From Heliocidaris erythrogramma (taxonomy: Eukaryota > Echinodermata > Echinoidea > Camarodonta > Echinometridae): 64,000 nucleotides of DNA. The notes under the pieces are model-generated. The model did not search any database. It saw nothing but the letters and a program-made list of their open reading frames with translations, and was not told where the DNA came from. Position 1 is the stretch's first letter. Each line of letters begins with the position of its first letter. The stretch is from positions 14,973,880 to 15,037,879 of the forward strand of contig CM046855.1 of assembly GCA_025617745.1 (NCBI GenBank), read 5' to 3'. The position numbers and the translations under genes are program-made. Below are positions 11,500 to 23,905 of this stretch, piece by piece.

Positions 11500-14099
11500 A
11501 TAAAAATACACTAGGGAAAACAGTCATCTCTTATACTTTTCCTGCAACAGACAAAACATATTCAAATCGTAATGGAATACAAGTAAAATTTGACATAAGC
11601 ATTAAAAGGCAAAATATATGCTTTTCCGCCCAAGCATCACCTGTACTGACTATGGTAATTCAAGCCAATAGACTTCTTTTAGAGTGAACACTAAACAAGT
11701 GATTTCCAGAAAATGCAAGCATTCCAACAGAAACATACAGGGTTATGCTTTATACACATACTGCAGGTGTAGCCAAGAACTTGAAATTTAATGCACTATT
11801 TCTTTTGACACCCTTTTGCATACAAGTCTTTGGGTAATAATGAAAATCAATGTTCTCCTCAATACCTTGGCATAAAATTTACACTTGTGTTATCAAATCA
11901 AACATTTTATGGGAAAGACAAGGTCTATAAATCAAAGTGTGGTGCAGTAGACATACACATCTAGGCTCTGCACATTATAAACAATAATTAAGAACTATCA
12001 TCTTTTTTTATTCTAACACATTACAACTACATGTAGTGTCACAAATCATTATCATAATCAAAATATCATGATAACCATATTACATATCATGAATCGGATC
12101 AAACTTTCAGGAACATACTTCTATCAATGTTTCCAAATATTAGAACCACCATATTTAGCAACCACACACAGAAATGTTACATACATCTGCTGAACTTGGC
12201 ATTATAGACTGCCTTGTTAAATTGAACTTCCCGACATAACATTTAAATCCTGGTAGTATGACACATCAATGAATTAAATGAGATATCATATCAATATTCG
12301 TCATATACAGGAAGTTATATCAAGAAAATTCAGTACTCGTACATAAAGAGTGGTAGAAGACATTTCATAGCTTATAGCCCATTTCATATACTAATACAAT
12401 ACATATCTAAAATTTCACACATCAAGTCTGGAGGTAATTTCAAGAGGCAACTTCCAGAAATATTTGCATAATGATGGAGATACTCACAACTTTCATGCCA
12501 TGGCATAAATATAAATTCTGATATATTTTCTGGTCTAATGAGTTTTAAACATAACCTTGAATTTTGTTTTAACCTCAATTATTTGAATACATGTACTTTA
12601 TAATACAGATTTGACATGACATTTCTACACTCAATTTAAAGGGTACCCGTACTAATCACCAAATTTTGTTTACTTTGTATGTTATTGGGTTCCATGTCAT
12701 TATACTATACTCAAAGTATGAGCTTTGATCTATAAAGAGTTATTGCAAGTTTACATACATTCTAAATATACATTATGGCAGCTTGTTAGTAGACTAGTCG
12801 ACACATCCGTACATGGTTGGACAAATTAGGGCCCACACGAAACGTAGGTCAGAGTTGGTTTATGTTTTGTTTTATTTTCTGCATACTCCTTTACCATTAA
12901 CCCATACAAGGTTAGGTAAGGTTTTTTGAGGTTAATTTTAAACATTCTAGCTGTACACAAATTATTTTTCAGGTGATTGGTACACTTCAATTTGGTCTAT
13001 TGCATCATACAACATCTTTGTATATATAACTGACCCAATTTCCACTGAATGTGGCAGTTGCACTATCAACATTTTTTTTAAATTTTGACATTTCTAAATG
13101 TTCTCTGAAGAGAATGAAAATACTGATAATACTGTGTAATTTATATTTAAAAGCAGTATAGAAATAAATGACTTTCACAAATTAATAAAAAGGCTCAATA
13201 AATTTAATTTTTTTAAGAAACAATTCTTTTCAACAAACTTCCTAGATAAAGACTACTGAATCATAATGATGTTTAAATTTCATTCAAAAACATTTATTAC
13301 AGCAACCTACTGTAATATTCATGATCATTTTAAACATAGTTTACATTCATCATACACCTTACATTGATATACATGTACATGTGCTTTGTATGATACTCAA
13401 ACAGTGTCACATAAAACGTAATGGTGCTGACTGCTGAATTTGATCTTCATCACGGAATTTATTATCATAATTTGATTTTATGATCAGTTTAAAATGTTTT
13501 ATGTTTCCACATTTAATCTTTATAAAACCACCTCAACAAGTTTTTGACATGATCAGTATCTTAAAATACAGTTTTTTTTAAATTTAAAATTGGTCATCTT
13601 GAAGTTTCTGTAAGCTCTGCATCACAGTTTGCTCACTCACTTGATTCCACTTTTAATGCCTTACACACAAAAAAAAAATTGCTAGGACACTATTCCATGA
13701 AGGATTGCTAGGAGAATAGCCTACAAGAGATAGGAAAGTATTTGGTTGGGTTCTGGAGATGATGTTGATGGAAGAAATTTCCCTCTAAGGTGGAGAATCC
13801 TTTGAAGTACATTTGAATTGTATATAAGTTAAAATCTGTCGACTATACATCCAAACTGCAGAAATGATTTACATCTGCTTTGGAGCAAAACTGGAAGATG
13901 GTGGATTTTCCCCACAGGAACTCCTGCAAGATCATACACTTATTACTGTTTACAGCAACTTACATTGTTTCAGATTATCAATGACAGTTTGCATTCCTGT
14001 ACAAACTTAAATAAAAATTTATAAGACTGATCGAACACAGAGTAAAAAATATAATCTTTCATTTATATATAGGAATTTATGCTCAACATGTTAACTCAA
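11500..14099 (-). other. AT-rich region downstream of HAO gene, may include its 3' UTR
   Basis: 2.6 kb of mostly unique AT-rich sequence just past the HAO stop codon, with few recognisable repeats compared with its surroundings. It could contain the HAO 3' UTR. Candidate minus-strand poly(A) signals (TTTATT on the plus strand) lie near 13287 and 13458. I see no exon of another gene. Confidence 0.35.
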
Positions 14100-17000
14100 T
14101 TACAGTTTTGAAGACGTATAAGAAGGCGGTTGTCTTCTAACTAGTCTTCTTTTGATGTCCGAGATTGATGTTGCACCTTGATGAAGAAAGAGAAACAAAA
14201 TAAAAGACATTTATATGAATAACAATATGTCAGTTACATGTAGCCACAGCTCATGAAACAAATTTATTCAGATACGTTGATTGATCTTTTATAATAGTGA
14301 TAACTCCTTGATAAGACATGAAATGAAAAAGGAGAAAACAAGGGTACCGAATTAAAAGAAGATTTTTAGAGCAGAATTGAAGGTTACTTCAGTGACCTCT
14401 GACTTTGATTTGATTACATAACCAGTCATAAATCTTTTTGTTTTACTGACAATTCTTTTTCTTTTTCTTCATCTCCAAATGTTATGTCATTGTTTCTTTA
14501 ATGTGCAGTCCATTACTGCTTTTGTTGTATCATCATTTACAATTTCTATAATCAAATGATGTGCCTGTATTTCAAAGATGTTACCTAAAATCCTAAACTT
14601 TACTACGTAGTAAAAAAAACCCTCATCATTTAGAGTTGGAAGATAACATGAAAAGTAAAATTTCATGTTCAAACAATACTTGGTGAACAATAAAGAAAAA
14701 ACAGCTAGGTGAATAATTTTCAATGTTCATTTTTTAAGATAGAACAATACTCTTATGTGATATAAGAATCATTAAATAATGGGATATATATATATATTTT
14801 TTTGGGGGGAGGGGAGGAGAAGAATTTTACCTGAAAGAGCCATGGCAAGACTGAATTCATCCTTCAAGATCTCAAGCATCCTTTTCACGCCTGCTTCACC
14901 CTGGAAATGGTATAATAGAAATGGAAACAGAGATGGAGAGACAGAGAGAGAGATATAGAGACAGAGAAAGAGATAGCAAAAAACAAAAAGGGGATATCAA
15001 TAGAATGATGGAAAAAAGATGGGGAAGGTGGATAAATGGAAACATAAAGATAAGGAATTGAAAAAAAGAGAAGGATAAAGAGTAAGTACAAGATGATGGA
15101 CATAAGAGTGGCATTCTCATTTTAAAGGTTCAGTGAGAAATACTAGTAGCTATTTTGGCAGGCTGTCCATATGATCACCAAAAATGGACAGCTTGCTAGT
15201 GATCAACAAGGATTATCCTAACTTCACTGCAATAACAGATTTTAAATATGACCAGCATTCTGCAAAGTTTGCTATAAACAGAATTGTTAGACAATACTTA
15301 GAATATTTTAATTTTATGTAATATTTGTGACAACTATGTTGTCAATGATTTTCATTAAAAAACAGTCAAATGACTCGATCCCTAGATAAAACATGGTATG
15401 CACTTTGATAAATTTTTAACACTGGAAATATATATACTTTCATAGAAACAGTTATTCATTTCATATTATACAGCATACGTACTACCATCAATGTTATCCA
15501 GTAACATTTTTCTAGTAAAAAACAGAGAAGTCTACAGATTCAAATAATGCAATACCATAAACATATCAAATTCAATATTTTACCTTTATATGGCTAACCT
15601 ACCATCATTTGCAAAAGTTTAAGACCACCTCATCCCAAATTTGTACCATGCCCACAATGGGTAACCCTGTTCATTTGATTCAAATAACACAATTAACATG
15701 TTCAAATACCATCATTTGCAGTTTAAGGCCACCTCAGGATTCGTGGGTATTTTAATAATTTAGAATACTTTCTTTTGTCTCATTGAATGATTACATAACA
15801 TGTTTACTACAGTGATCAGTAGCACAAGAGTAATGGTATAAGCCTATAGTTCAAGTATGATACATAGGTTATGCCATGAAAATAATTGTATGTCTGAAAT
15901 ATAAGTATTTTTTTCTTTCTTTCTTTAACTTATTGCATTTTGGAATAGTGGTCTTAAACTTTTGCAAATGATGGTATTTAACAGATCTATGGAAGACAAA
16001 AATTGGGAAATGACAGATTCAGGTTTCAAGATATATCATATTTCACATTTCTAAAATGCCTTTTATGGTGGATATATCTAGATACATGTTTTACATTGGT
16101 TTTTGTGGCCCTCTTGATCAAGGTTTAAATAAAAATGAAAACAGGAGTTTCTGCTTACATTATAAGCCAATGCATATAATGCTGGTCTACCAACAAACAC
16201 TGCCCTTGCTCCAAGTGCTATTGCCTTGAGAACATCTGTTCCCGTTCTGACTCCTCCATCAAGATACACCTCCAGTCCAGTGCCTTTCAAAGCATCAGCA
16301 ACCTCAGGCAAGGCATCAATCTGTTTGGATATTAACAAGAATTCATTGTAATATCAGTTTAGTAATGACAATAACGACAGAGGGATATACATGTATATAG
16401 CACAGCTCCTATGTAATACTATACTGTGTATAAATACAAATTATTATTTTTCATTTTATCATCCATGCTTTAGCTCAAGCATTCAAGGAGTTTCTTCCTA
16501 CTGGGTATCCATTACTTCACCTGGGCCGTGTAACATAAAGCTTTAGATTGATCTTACGATTGATATTTACTATCAATCCCATTGACTACAATGTACAATC
16601 AATCGTAATATCAATTTCAAGCTTTATGTTACAGGAAATGTAGATAAATGTCTTGCCAAAGGACGTTTGTGGGATTTGAGCCATGTACTTGAAAAATAAA
16701 ACCTAAAGTCACAGAACACAAACTACAGACAGATCTGTCATGTCTGTATAATTTCCTATTCATTCATCCTTGGAAATAATGTTCTTTACCTTTAAACTGA
16801 ACGATACAAGGAAGTAAGAAAAAGACAAGCTAGAAGAAAGTCATAGAGCTTGCAATGAAGATAAAATCAGTCACAGTTTTAAACACCTTTGCTAATCAGG
16901 ATAAATACATTGGTTAAAATAGTTACAAAAAACTTTGTTTAAAAAAAAATTGGAAAACTTTGTGAATGGTCAATATGACGAAGGTCTTGGTTAACTTACT

Positions 17001-20000
17001 GTAGAAGGAACCCCATCCAGTTGTCTTGCTCCATGATTTGATACCACCACACCAGCTACATTGTGTGCTGCAGCTTCCCGAGCATCCTCAGCTGAAGAGT
17101 ATTGGAAAAGACAAACACAAAATTGAAAAGTACATTTCAAATGAAATATCAACAAAGATATTTCATTTTATTCTTGTACAAATACTTCTTTATCAGAATT
17201 CATGTTCCTGAAAGTGAAAAGTTTTGTGAAAGGAAGACAGATATTCACACCTACACTGGCTGTAAAATTAGACTTTATTGCTAAAAAATCCAAATTATAT
17301 ATGCCTTCAGATTCATAATCAAATATTAAAAGAAGGTCCCCCCCCCCCCCCTCCCCCAACTTCCTTTTCCTAAAAATCCTGTTTGCTTACCTGTTAGAAC
17401 ACCTTTCAGTATTATTGGTAATGATGTGATTGTTTTAAGCCATTCAATGTGTTTCCAGCTTAGAGACGGATCAATCAGAGAGGCTACATACTCCGCCAGA
17501 CCTGAACTGGAGGATCCTTGTACTCCGCTAGTATCGAGGTTGAAGTTGGCTAATCTGTTCAACATAAGAAATAATAATGATAAACATACATGTATATTTA
17601 AAAAGCACATAAAAACCTCGAGAGGCTCTTTTTGTTTAATGCTTAAACAATGCTGAAGAGGTGATTTCTTCTTGATATCACTGAAACATTGAAATTTTCA
17701 TCAATGAATAATGAATAGTTTGTTATTTTAAGACTTGAATTTCAATTGTACTTCTCAAATTCTGTGGACCTACTACTGAAAATATCAAATACCAATTCTT
17801 AGGTCATATACTAGTCAATATATCAATCAACATTTCCATTTGGTACATTAGAAGTAGAAATTAACTTCCTAAGGATAAACCTCACTCTCATTCAATATAC
17901 AGAAAACATAGATATAATACTGATACAACTGTAAACACATATATATACACATAGCACTAAATGATATTCTGTCCCACTGGACAAAAGGGAAGGTGGTAAA
18001 TTGAAATGAAACGGAACAATAATTTCCATGTTTTCTAATGTTAAACAAAAATATGTTGTACAAAAGAAATTTAGAACAGGACCTACAGTACATGTTTTTA
18101 TCAGATCATAAACATGATTTACAACTGATATATGTAATAAACCTGGACAGGTTATGCACTTTGAAACTATAAAGTACATTGTTTAAAAAAAGGGAATCTT
18201 ATCGATTTTCAACATCAGCAGCATAAACATACTCTACATTATAAAGTCATATTTCATTTTTAATGATAACCAGTCTTGCTGCAAAGTACACACAAGTTTA
18301 CCTAATTCCTTTCTACACAACACAGGCAATCTATAATCTTAATTTGCTCACCATAATTTCTGTCTCAGTTTCTATTTCATTGTTTTAAATGTCAGATTGA
18401 TCGAGTGATATGCATTTTTGACATTCATTTCTACACGTCAACACAACCTGGGCATGTTCCATTAAAAAGGGTGAGCTCTGTTGAATGACAATAAGCTACA
18501 ATGTATTTCATTCTATGATTCTGAGCTCCCTTGGGTGAAAATGCAACCAATATAATTGCATTCACTTTTTTCTATTCTGTATATATTCTAATAATAGAGA
18601 GTCCAGTTTCATAAGAACAAATTGAGAATTGCACAGCGTACCTGTACGGCTCCGGCAGTGTAAACTTATTCCTGATATCGGCCAGTCTCTTTCCCAGCAC
18701 AGGGGTATCCACTGTCACAAAAATGGCCTTATAGCCCGCCCTCTCTGCCCGTTTTACCAGATTTCTTGTGACTTCCCTATCCTTGTAGACGTAGAGCTGA
18801 AACCATCTCAAGCCATTGCCTGAAGCCCCAGCCACCTCTTCTATGCTACTGGTAGCCCAGGAGCTAAGAATCATACCTGTTCCCATTGCACGAGCAGCTG
18901 TTTTCAAAAGAAGAGACCAAAACATAAAGGGTTATTACAAGCAGTTAATCTGTAGGGCTAGAGAAGTAACAATTAACATTACCATTTTTTATAAGTAGAA
19001 TGATTTTGAACAAGTAAGTTGATTTGACTCACAAGCTATGGCAAAATTATCTTGTAATCAACGTTTCCAAAGAAAGCATTCATTATAAAACCTTTGACAC
19101 TCTTTACTTTTAAAAAGTTTTTAAAAAATAACTTAATTTCCTACTCTTGGATTCAATCTATGATTGCATGGATTTCAAAGGCACAAGTTATTTAACTCTT
19201 TCACTGCCGAAGTCACATGTGACACATAGACTTGTCATTTTCATTCACCAATTGCTCGACCACAGAGAAAGTATATGGTGCAGTTATGTATATATATCAA
19301 AATTTTGAGCATAAATCCAAGCATTCTAAATGATATGATTATAATTATATGCTACCACAGAAATTTTCAGAGAAAATTTTAGATTTTTAAACAGATATTA
19401 CCTTATTACAGCATTAAACAATAGTAAACAAATGAGAAACCAAAACATAATGGGTAAAAAAGAAACTCAAATGTAATTTTCAATAATTCTTATGCATAAA
19501 GATGGGAAAAGTAATATTTGGTATCATAAGAAATGGTAATAAATTTCCTACTAGTTTTGTACCCAATATTTTGTGAATTAAAGATGGTTAATGAAGTGCA
19601 GACATTTGGATAGTAAGCATTGATCACATTTGGGTAACATTTTGAAGAGAGCTAAACCCCTTGGCACAGTAAGAGTTTTAAATTAAAAAATAAAATGTAG
19701 AATGTCTGAAAATAAAGCACATAGTTCAGGTCTATAGTATTATGCGCCCTGTAAATTTTAATATCTAGTAGATCCTCTCATTAAACCTTATGGAACATAA
19801 TGTCTCAAATTTGGAAATTTGGAGACACTTCTGAAGTTCTGAATAAACTCTGAACGTACCACGTGCTGTTGCCACTTCACCATCAGGGTGGGCCATTCTT
19901 TGCATAGCTGTTGGTGCAATGGCAATGGGATAGGGAAGCTTCTGACCCAGGACGGTAGTTGAGAGATCTCGTCTGGAGACATCTTGAAGAATACGTGGAT

Positions 20001-21938
20001 GAAGTCTCAATCTGTGTGATGAAAATATCTTGAGATTACAATTTTATATTGCATGAAGTCAGATTGGGGGGTTGTCCACCCCCCTTTAAAAAAATGAAGC
20101 TGTTGCATTTTCTTTTAAACTTAACAAAAATATGCTGAAGTATCACAACATACTATCAATATTTGTAATTTATCAACACACCTAGCTTTTTGAAAGATTT
20201 ATGGAATATTTTTCTTACCTCCTCTCAGATCCAGTTTAACCTCTCAATAATCAGTCTTAATTAAAGTTTAAAATGGAATTATTTTATAAAGTAATTAGTT
20301 TCAGTGGCAGAGATGCGTTACCCAATTCTATTCATCAGGGGGATGACCTACTGAACGCCCCTCCCCCCCCCCCCCCCCCCCCCCCCGATGAAAAGAATTT
20401 CCTGCATATTTCCAGGACACTAAAAAAAAAAGTGAAGTGAATAAAACTAAAGGCATCTTACATCATATACTCCATTACACAATGCCCATCCCAAATTTGT
20501 ACCATGCCCACAATGGGTAACCCTGTTCATTTGATTCAAATAACACAGCAATTGACATACTTGTTCAAATACCATCATTTGCAAAAGTTTAAGACCACCT
20601 CGGGATTTGTGGGTATTTCAATAATTAGGAATACTTTCTTTTGTCTCACTGAATGAATACATAACATGTTTACTACAGTAATCAATAGCACAAGAGTAAT
20701 GGTATTTAAGCCTATAGTTCAAGTATGATACATAGATTATGCCATGAAAATAATTGTATGTCTGAAAAATATATATATAAAATTTTTTTCTTTCTTTGAC
20801 TTATTGCATTTTGGAATAGGCCTAGTGGTCTCAAACTTTTGCAAATGATGGTAGATCAAGACTCTACATGTACTTTGTTACCATTTTCCTATCATATACA
20901 TGTATGCAATGTTATTTATAAATTAACCCTGCATAGCAGACCTCTGTACTGCTGAAATTGCTTCCCATAGTTTAGGTGAGTGTGCATTCTCGATATTCCA
21001 AATGTCTGTATCAAAGAAACAAGATCGCCGGCCAAAAACAGCCTGAAAATTGCAATTGATCAAGATGATAAAGATCTAGTTACAGAAGAAATTGTCAGAA
21101 AATCATTTTATCATCCTAAAATGTAAAAGGAAGTATTTGATTTTCTCCTGCGCGCCTTCTCCCTCGAAGCAGCACTAAAAATATACTGTAGATAGCACAC
21201 TATTACAGGTTATCCAAAAACAAAAAGGTCCTACAAAGACATAAAGTTATACATTTTGAAAAATTTTACTTTACTTAATTACTCACACTTATGCAAGGTT
21301 ATTAATGACATTAATAGTCATTCTGTGTGTTGGACTGAATGGGAAAGTTGACTGCCGCTACATCACAGTGAGGGTACAGATTCAGCCAATTTGAAATTCT
21401 TATCATATGTATTCTTATACACTACAGTAATATTACAAGTTACAGAAAATCACAACTTTCTTGTTTGTAGTACTACAAATCTGTTCAAACTTTCGCCAAT
21501 CTGCTTCTCTGATTTTTCTGCTTTCACACAAATTATTACAAAAAGGTTTGATTGCCCTTAATAATTAATATCTCGAGATCTAGCTCTTCAAAAGTAATAT
21601 TAATAATTAATATTTCATTTGAATTGAAGCCCATCGACATGGAACCTGTAATATGCAGAGCAAAATATATTTTGGCGATTGGTTGTCGTTACTATAGTAG
21701 AATTCAACTTCTCCCCTTATCTCCATCTCTCTCCCCCTCACTTCAATTCTCACAATGTCACTGGTATCTGGAAATTGGAATGATATCTAGGATTCTATAT
21801 CTACCTTTTAAATGCCTGTCGATTATCATCCAAAGTTTGTTCGTCATTCGCACCACTCCTGTAATAATCCAATGCATTTTTGGGGAGGTATGCGGTGGCA
21901 AAGTCCTCAAAATCCTGGAGACAAACTGCTACATCCAT
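14100..21938 (-). CDS. HAO1: 2-hydroxyacid (glycolate) oxidase, complete, 8 coding exons
   Basis: Peroxisomal FMN enzyme that oxidises glycolate or other 2-hydroxyacids to 2-oxoacids and H2O2. Exons from 5' to 3' on the minus strand: 21805-21938, 19860-20011, 18642-18897, 17391-17554, 17000-17091, 16159-16320, 14831-14900, 14100-14176. All junctions are GT-AG with matching phases; the sum is 1107 nt, giving 368 aa against about 370 in vertebrate HAO1. Visible family motifs are DYYRSGAND (active-site Tyr), [39 protein letters not shown], the lysine in [21 protein letters not shown] (catalytic His and Arg) and [16 protein letters not shown] with FVGRP (FMN phosphate site). The last residues are SSKL, a canonical PTS1 signal. 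Start: [13 protein letters not shown] matches the short family N-terminus. It is more HAO1-like than HAO2-like, but orthology needs a tree. Confidence 0.95.
15602..15974. mobile_element. Tc1/mariner-like MITE in HAO intron 6
   Basis: Starts ccatcatttgcaaaagttta and ends with its inverted form (taaacttttgcaaatgatgg), flanked on both sides by TA, the Tc1/mariner target duplication. A second left-end copy lies inside at 15709, so an inner 266-bp element may be nested in or fused to an outer one. No transposase. The same sequence, with the same upstream stretch, recurs in intron 1 at 20488-20851. Confidence 0.75.
16525..16635. mobile_element. Snap-back MITE in HAO intron 5
   Basis: Inverted arms TGTAACATAAAGCTT and AAGCTTTATGTTACA enclose further complementary stretches (gattgat...atcaat). 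About 110 bp, probably folds on itself. The ends differ from the gtttcataaa family but the layout is alike. Confidence 0.65.
17337..17356. repeat. Poly-C run in HAO intron 4
   Basis: C-rich homopolymer tract (with one interrupting T) about 35 bp downstream (minus strand) of an exon donor site. Confidence 0.85.
20361..20386. repeat. Poly-C run in HAO intron 1
   Basis: Over twenty consecutive cytosines. Confidence 0.9.
20488..20851. mobile_element. Tc1/mariner-like MITE in HAO intron 1
   Basis: The inner element 20572-20851 is bounded by the ccatcatttgcaaaagttta inverted repeats and by TA on both sides. The 83 bp to its left (from cccaaatttgtaccatgccc) matches the same position in the copy at 15602-15974, but the outer left terminus is missing here. 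Confidence 0.7.
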
Positions 21939-22067
21939 TGCGAAAATTTCAAAGTAAGCTTGAGACTGAGAGATGTGAAAGTACAGCTAGCTAGCTAGCT
22001 GTGCTAGACTGCTGCTGGAAAAAAGATCACATAAAATTAGGGCCAAGGCCATACCGTATATCATCGG

Positions 22068-22195
22068 AGCGTTTCATCAAGCGTATTGTCAGTGATTTTT
22101 ACCGACAACTGTTATAAGCTACTGAAATCCTTGCATCTGATTGGCTGAGAGCAAAGTTGTCAGTAAAAATCACTGACAAAACGCTTGATGAAACG
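22068..22195. mobile_element. Snap-back MITE, tttcatcaagcg ends
   Basis: Left arm gtttcatcaagcgt...tgtcagtgatttttac pairs with right arm gtaaaaatcactgacaaaacgcttgatgaaac. The core (ttataagctactgaaatcc then ttgcatctgattggctgagag) is the inverted core found in the 33165, 41121 and 63356 elements, although the ends differ. Confidence 0.75.
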
Positions 22196-23097
22196 ATCCC
22201 CATATATATATGCACGCACACAATATTAATACAGGTCATTTCTAGCCTTTCTTCCTGGTAAAGTAGTTTCTACCACTAAAGTGCCAGACTGTGAAGTGTG
22301 AGCGTTAGTCTGATCGGGGAGGTGGCCGTGGAACTGGAAGTGGTAGAACCTACTCACTCTACCAATTTCTCCTTTTTTCACTAACAAGAGCGATTTTCGT
22401 ATTGATCTACATAACTACATTTGAAATTTGATGCAATGTGGCACAGAAATTATATTCAGAGAAGGATAAATAATCCACCCGGACTGCGAAACAGGCTACG
22501 ATGCAGTTTTTAATCAATTGAAGTCAACTTTCAAATAACTTCAGCTTTTCAAGGTAAGGCCGTAACTTTGCATACCGTATCACATGTTCATTATTAGACA
22601 GTATCTTTTATAAGAAAGCTATAAAGTTATAACGTCAGAATACACCTCTAACTAAGATAGTTCAGCCTCTCTGGCTCTGCTCTAAAACCATGAAAACTAA
22701 GTAAACTAAAACTAAGTCTAAACTTAATCCGTTACTTTTTCTGTTTCATGCCTCATCATGCTCATGCCATGTCATGGCTCATATTCATATTAAACATGAA
22801 CATCGCGCGCGATATTCGATTTGGTATGACATGTATGATGGGGAGCCCTATGTCTGTGCACCTAAGGTTTTGACCTGAAATTCACACGATTTTTTAAATA
22901 TTCCTCTAATTATTGTCTAAACATGCTAAAGCTTAATTTTATATTATTCCTGATATTCTAAAGAGTAAGTTTGCAAATATTCTCATCGAAATTAGAGCAA
23001 GACATGCAAGATTCTGCCAAGAACAATGCCATTTACGGCAAGAAACGGCGGCCGTGTCATTTTGAAATTCAACATTGAAAAAACAAGTTATATTATT

Positions 23098-23330
23098 ATG
23101 GTGCCCATGTCTGCGCACTCATTCATTTTACACGCAGTTCTGGAGTTTTGACGTGAACAACATTTTGAAGTTGTGTCAATAAAATGCATGAAATGGACCT
23201 TTTTTCAATATTTTGACTCGTTTTTGCATGAATACCTGCCTATCGCTATGGTAAAGATGAAAAGTTAGTTAGTGTTCGTTGCGCGAGTGCGCAGACATGG
23301 CCACTGCGCAGACTTGGGCACTCTAGCCAT
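23098..23330. repeat. Inverted repeat GTGCCCATGTCTGCGCACTC
   Basis: The 20-mer near 23099-23119 returns inverted near 23285-23325 (gagtgcgcagacatgg, then cgcagacttgggcac). It may be the ends of a small DNA element or a diverged palindromic region. Function unknown. Confidence 0.5.
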
Positions 23331-23434
23331 ATTTAATCCGAGTGGTCCAGCGGTCAGGCCAGTGCACGGTGGCCGTGGTCGCTCGTATAGCAAGCCTTTT
23401 TACTATTTAATGTGATTTTTTATATCTCAAATTC

Positions 23435-23690
23435 TCGAAGTTGTGATATTAAAAATTCCCATTGGTTTTATCACACAAACCCAATTTTTGATGAAGAAAA
23501 GAAATTTTTGATATCATGAATTCAATTTGTGATATTAAGAATTGAATTTGTAATATCGCAAATTCGATTTCTTGATATCAAAAATAGAGTTTATGTGATA
23601 AACCAATGGGAATTTGTGATGTATCACAAATTCATTATATATTTAACACAAATTCTAATTCATGATATCACAAATTAAATTATGTTAAAA
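23435..23690. repeat. Palindromic element with TGATATCA/AATTTGTGATAT motifs
   Basis: Arms aattcccattggttttatcaca (about 23454) and tgtgataaaccaatgggaatt (about 23593) are near-perfect complements. The interior and flank repeat short (a)atttgtgatat and ttgatatca words in both orientations. AT-rich, non-coding, probably a MITE. Confidence 0.65.
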
Positions 23691-23744
23691 AACGTAAAAA
23701 ATATTTGGCTAAATTAATGTGTTAGAAATCGTCGTTTTGGGGTG

Positions 23745-23905
23745 TCTTTTACTCCAAAATTCTCTGACAAGCAAAAAAAAAAAAAAAATCAAAAATTTCT
23801 GCTGTCTTTTTACTCCAAAATTCTCTGACAAGAAAAAAAATAGATCATCAGCGTTTTCGGCTGTCTTCTTACTCCAAAATTCTCTGACAAGTAAAAAAAA
23901 AAAAT
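23745..23905. repeat. Three-copy tandem repeat, about 65-70 bp unit
   Basis: The phrase tactccaaaattctctgacaag followed by an A run occurs three times (about 23750, 23812 and 23870), separated by related t/c-rich sequence. The ORFs over it are repeat translations. Confidence 0.8.

Noticed and set aside
20940..21050. Possible extra HAO exon (conserved-looking stretch in intron 1)
   Set aside because: Exon 1 joins directly to 19860-20011 in the correct phase with continuous family similarity, leaving no room for another exon.
23340..23385. tRNA-like phrase gtggtccagcggtcaggcc
   Set aside because: It resembles a tRNA A box, but no B box (GGTTCGAnnCC) or cloverleaf follows.
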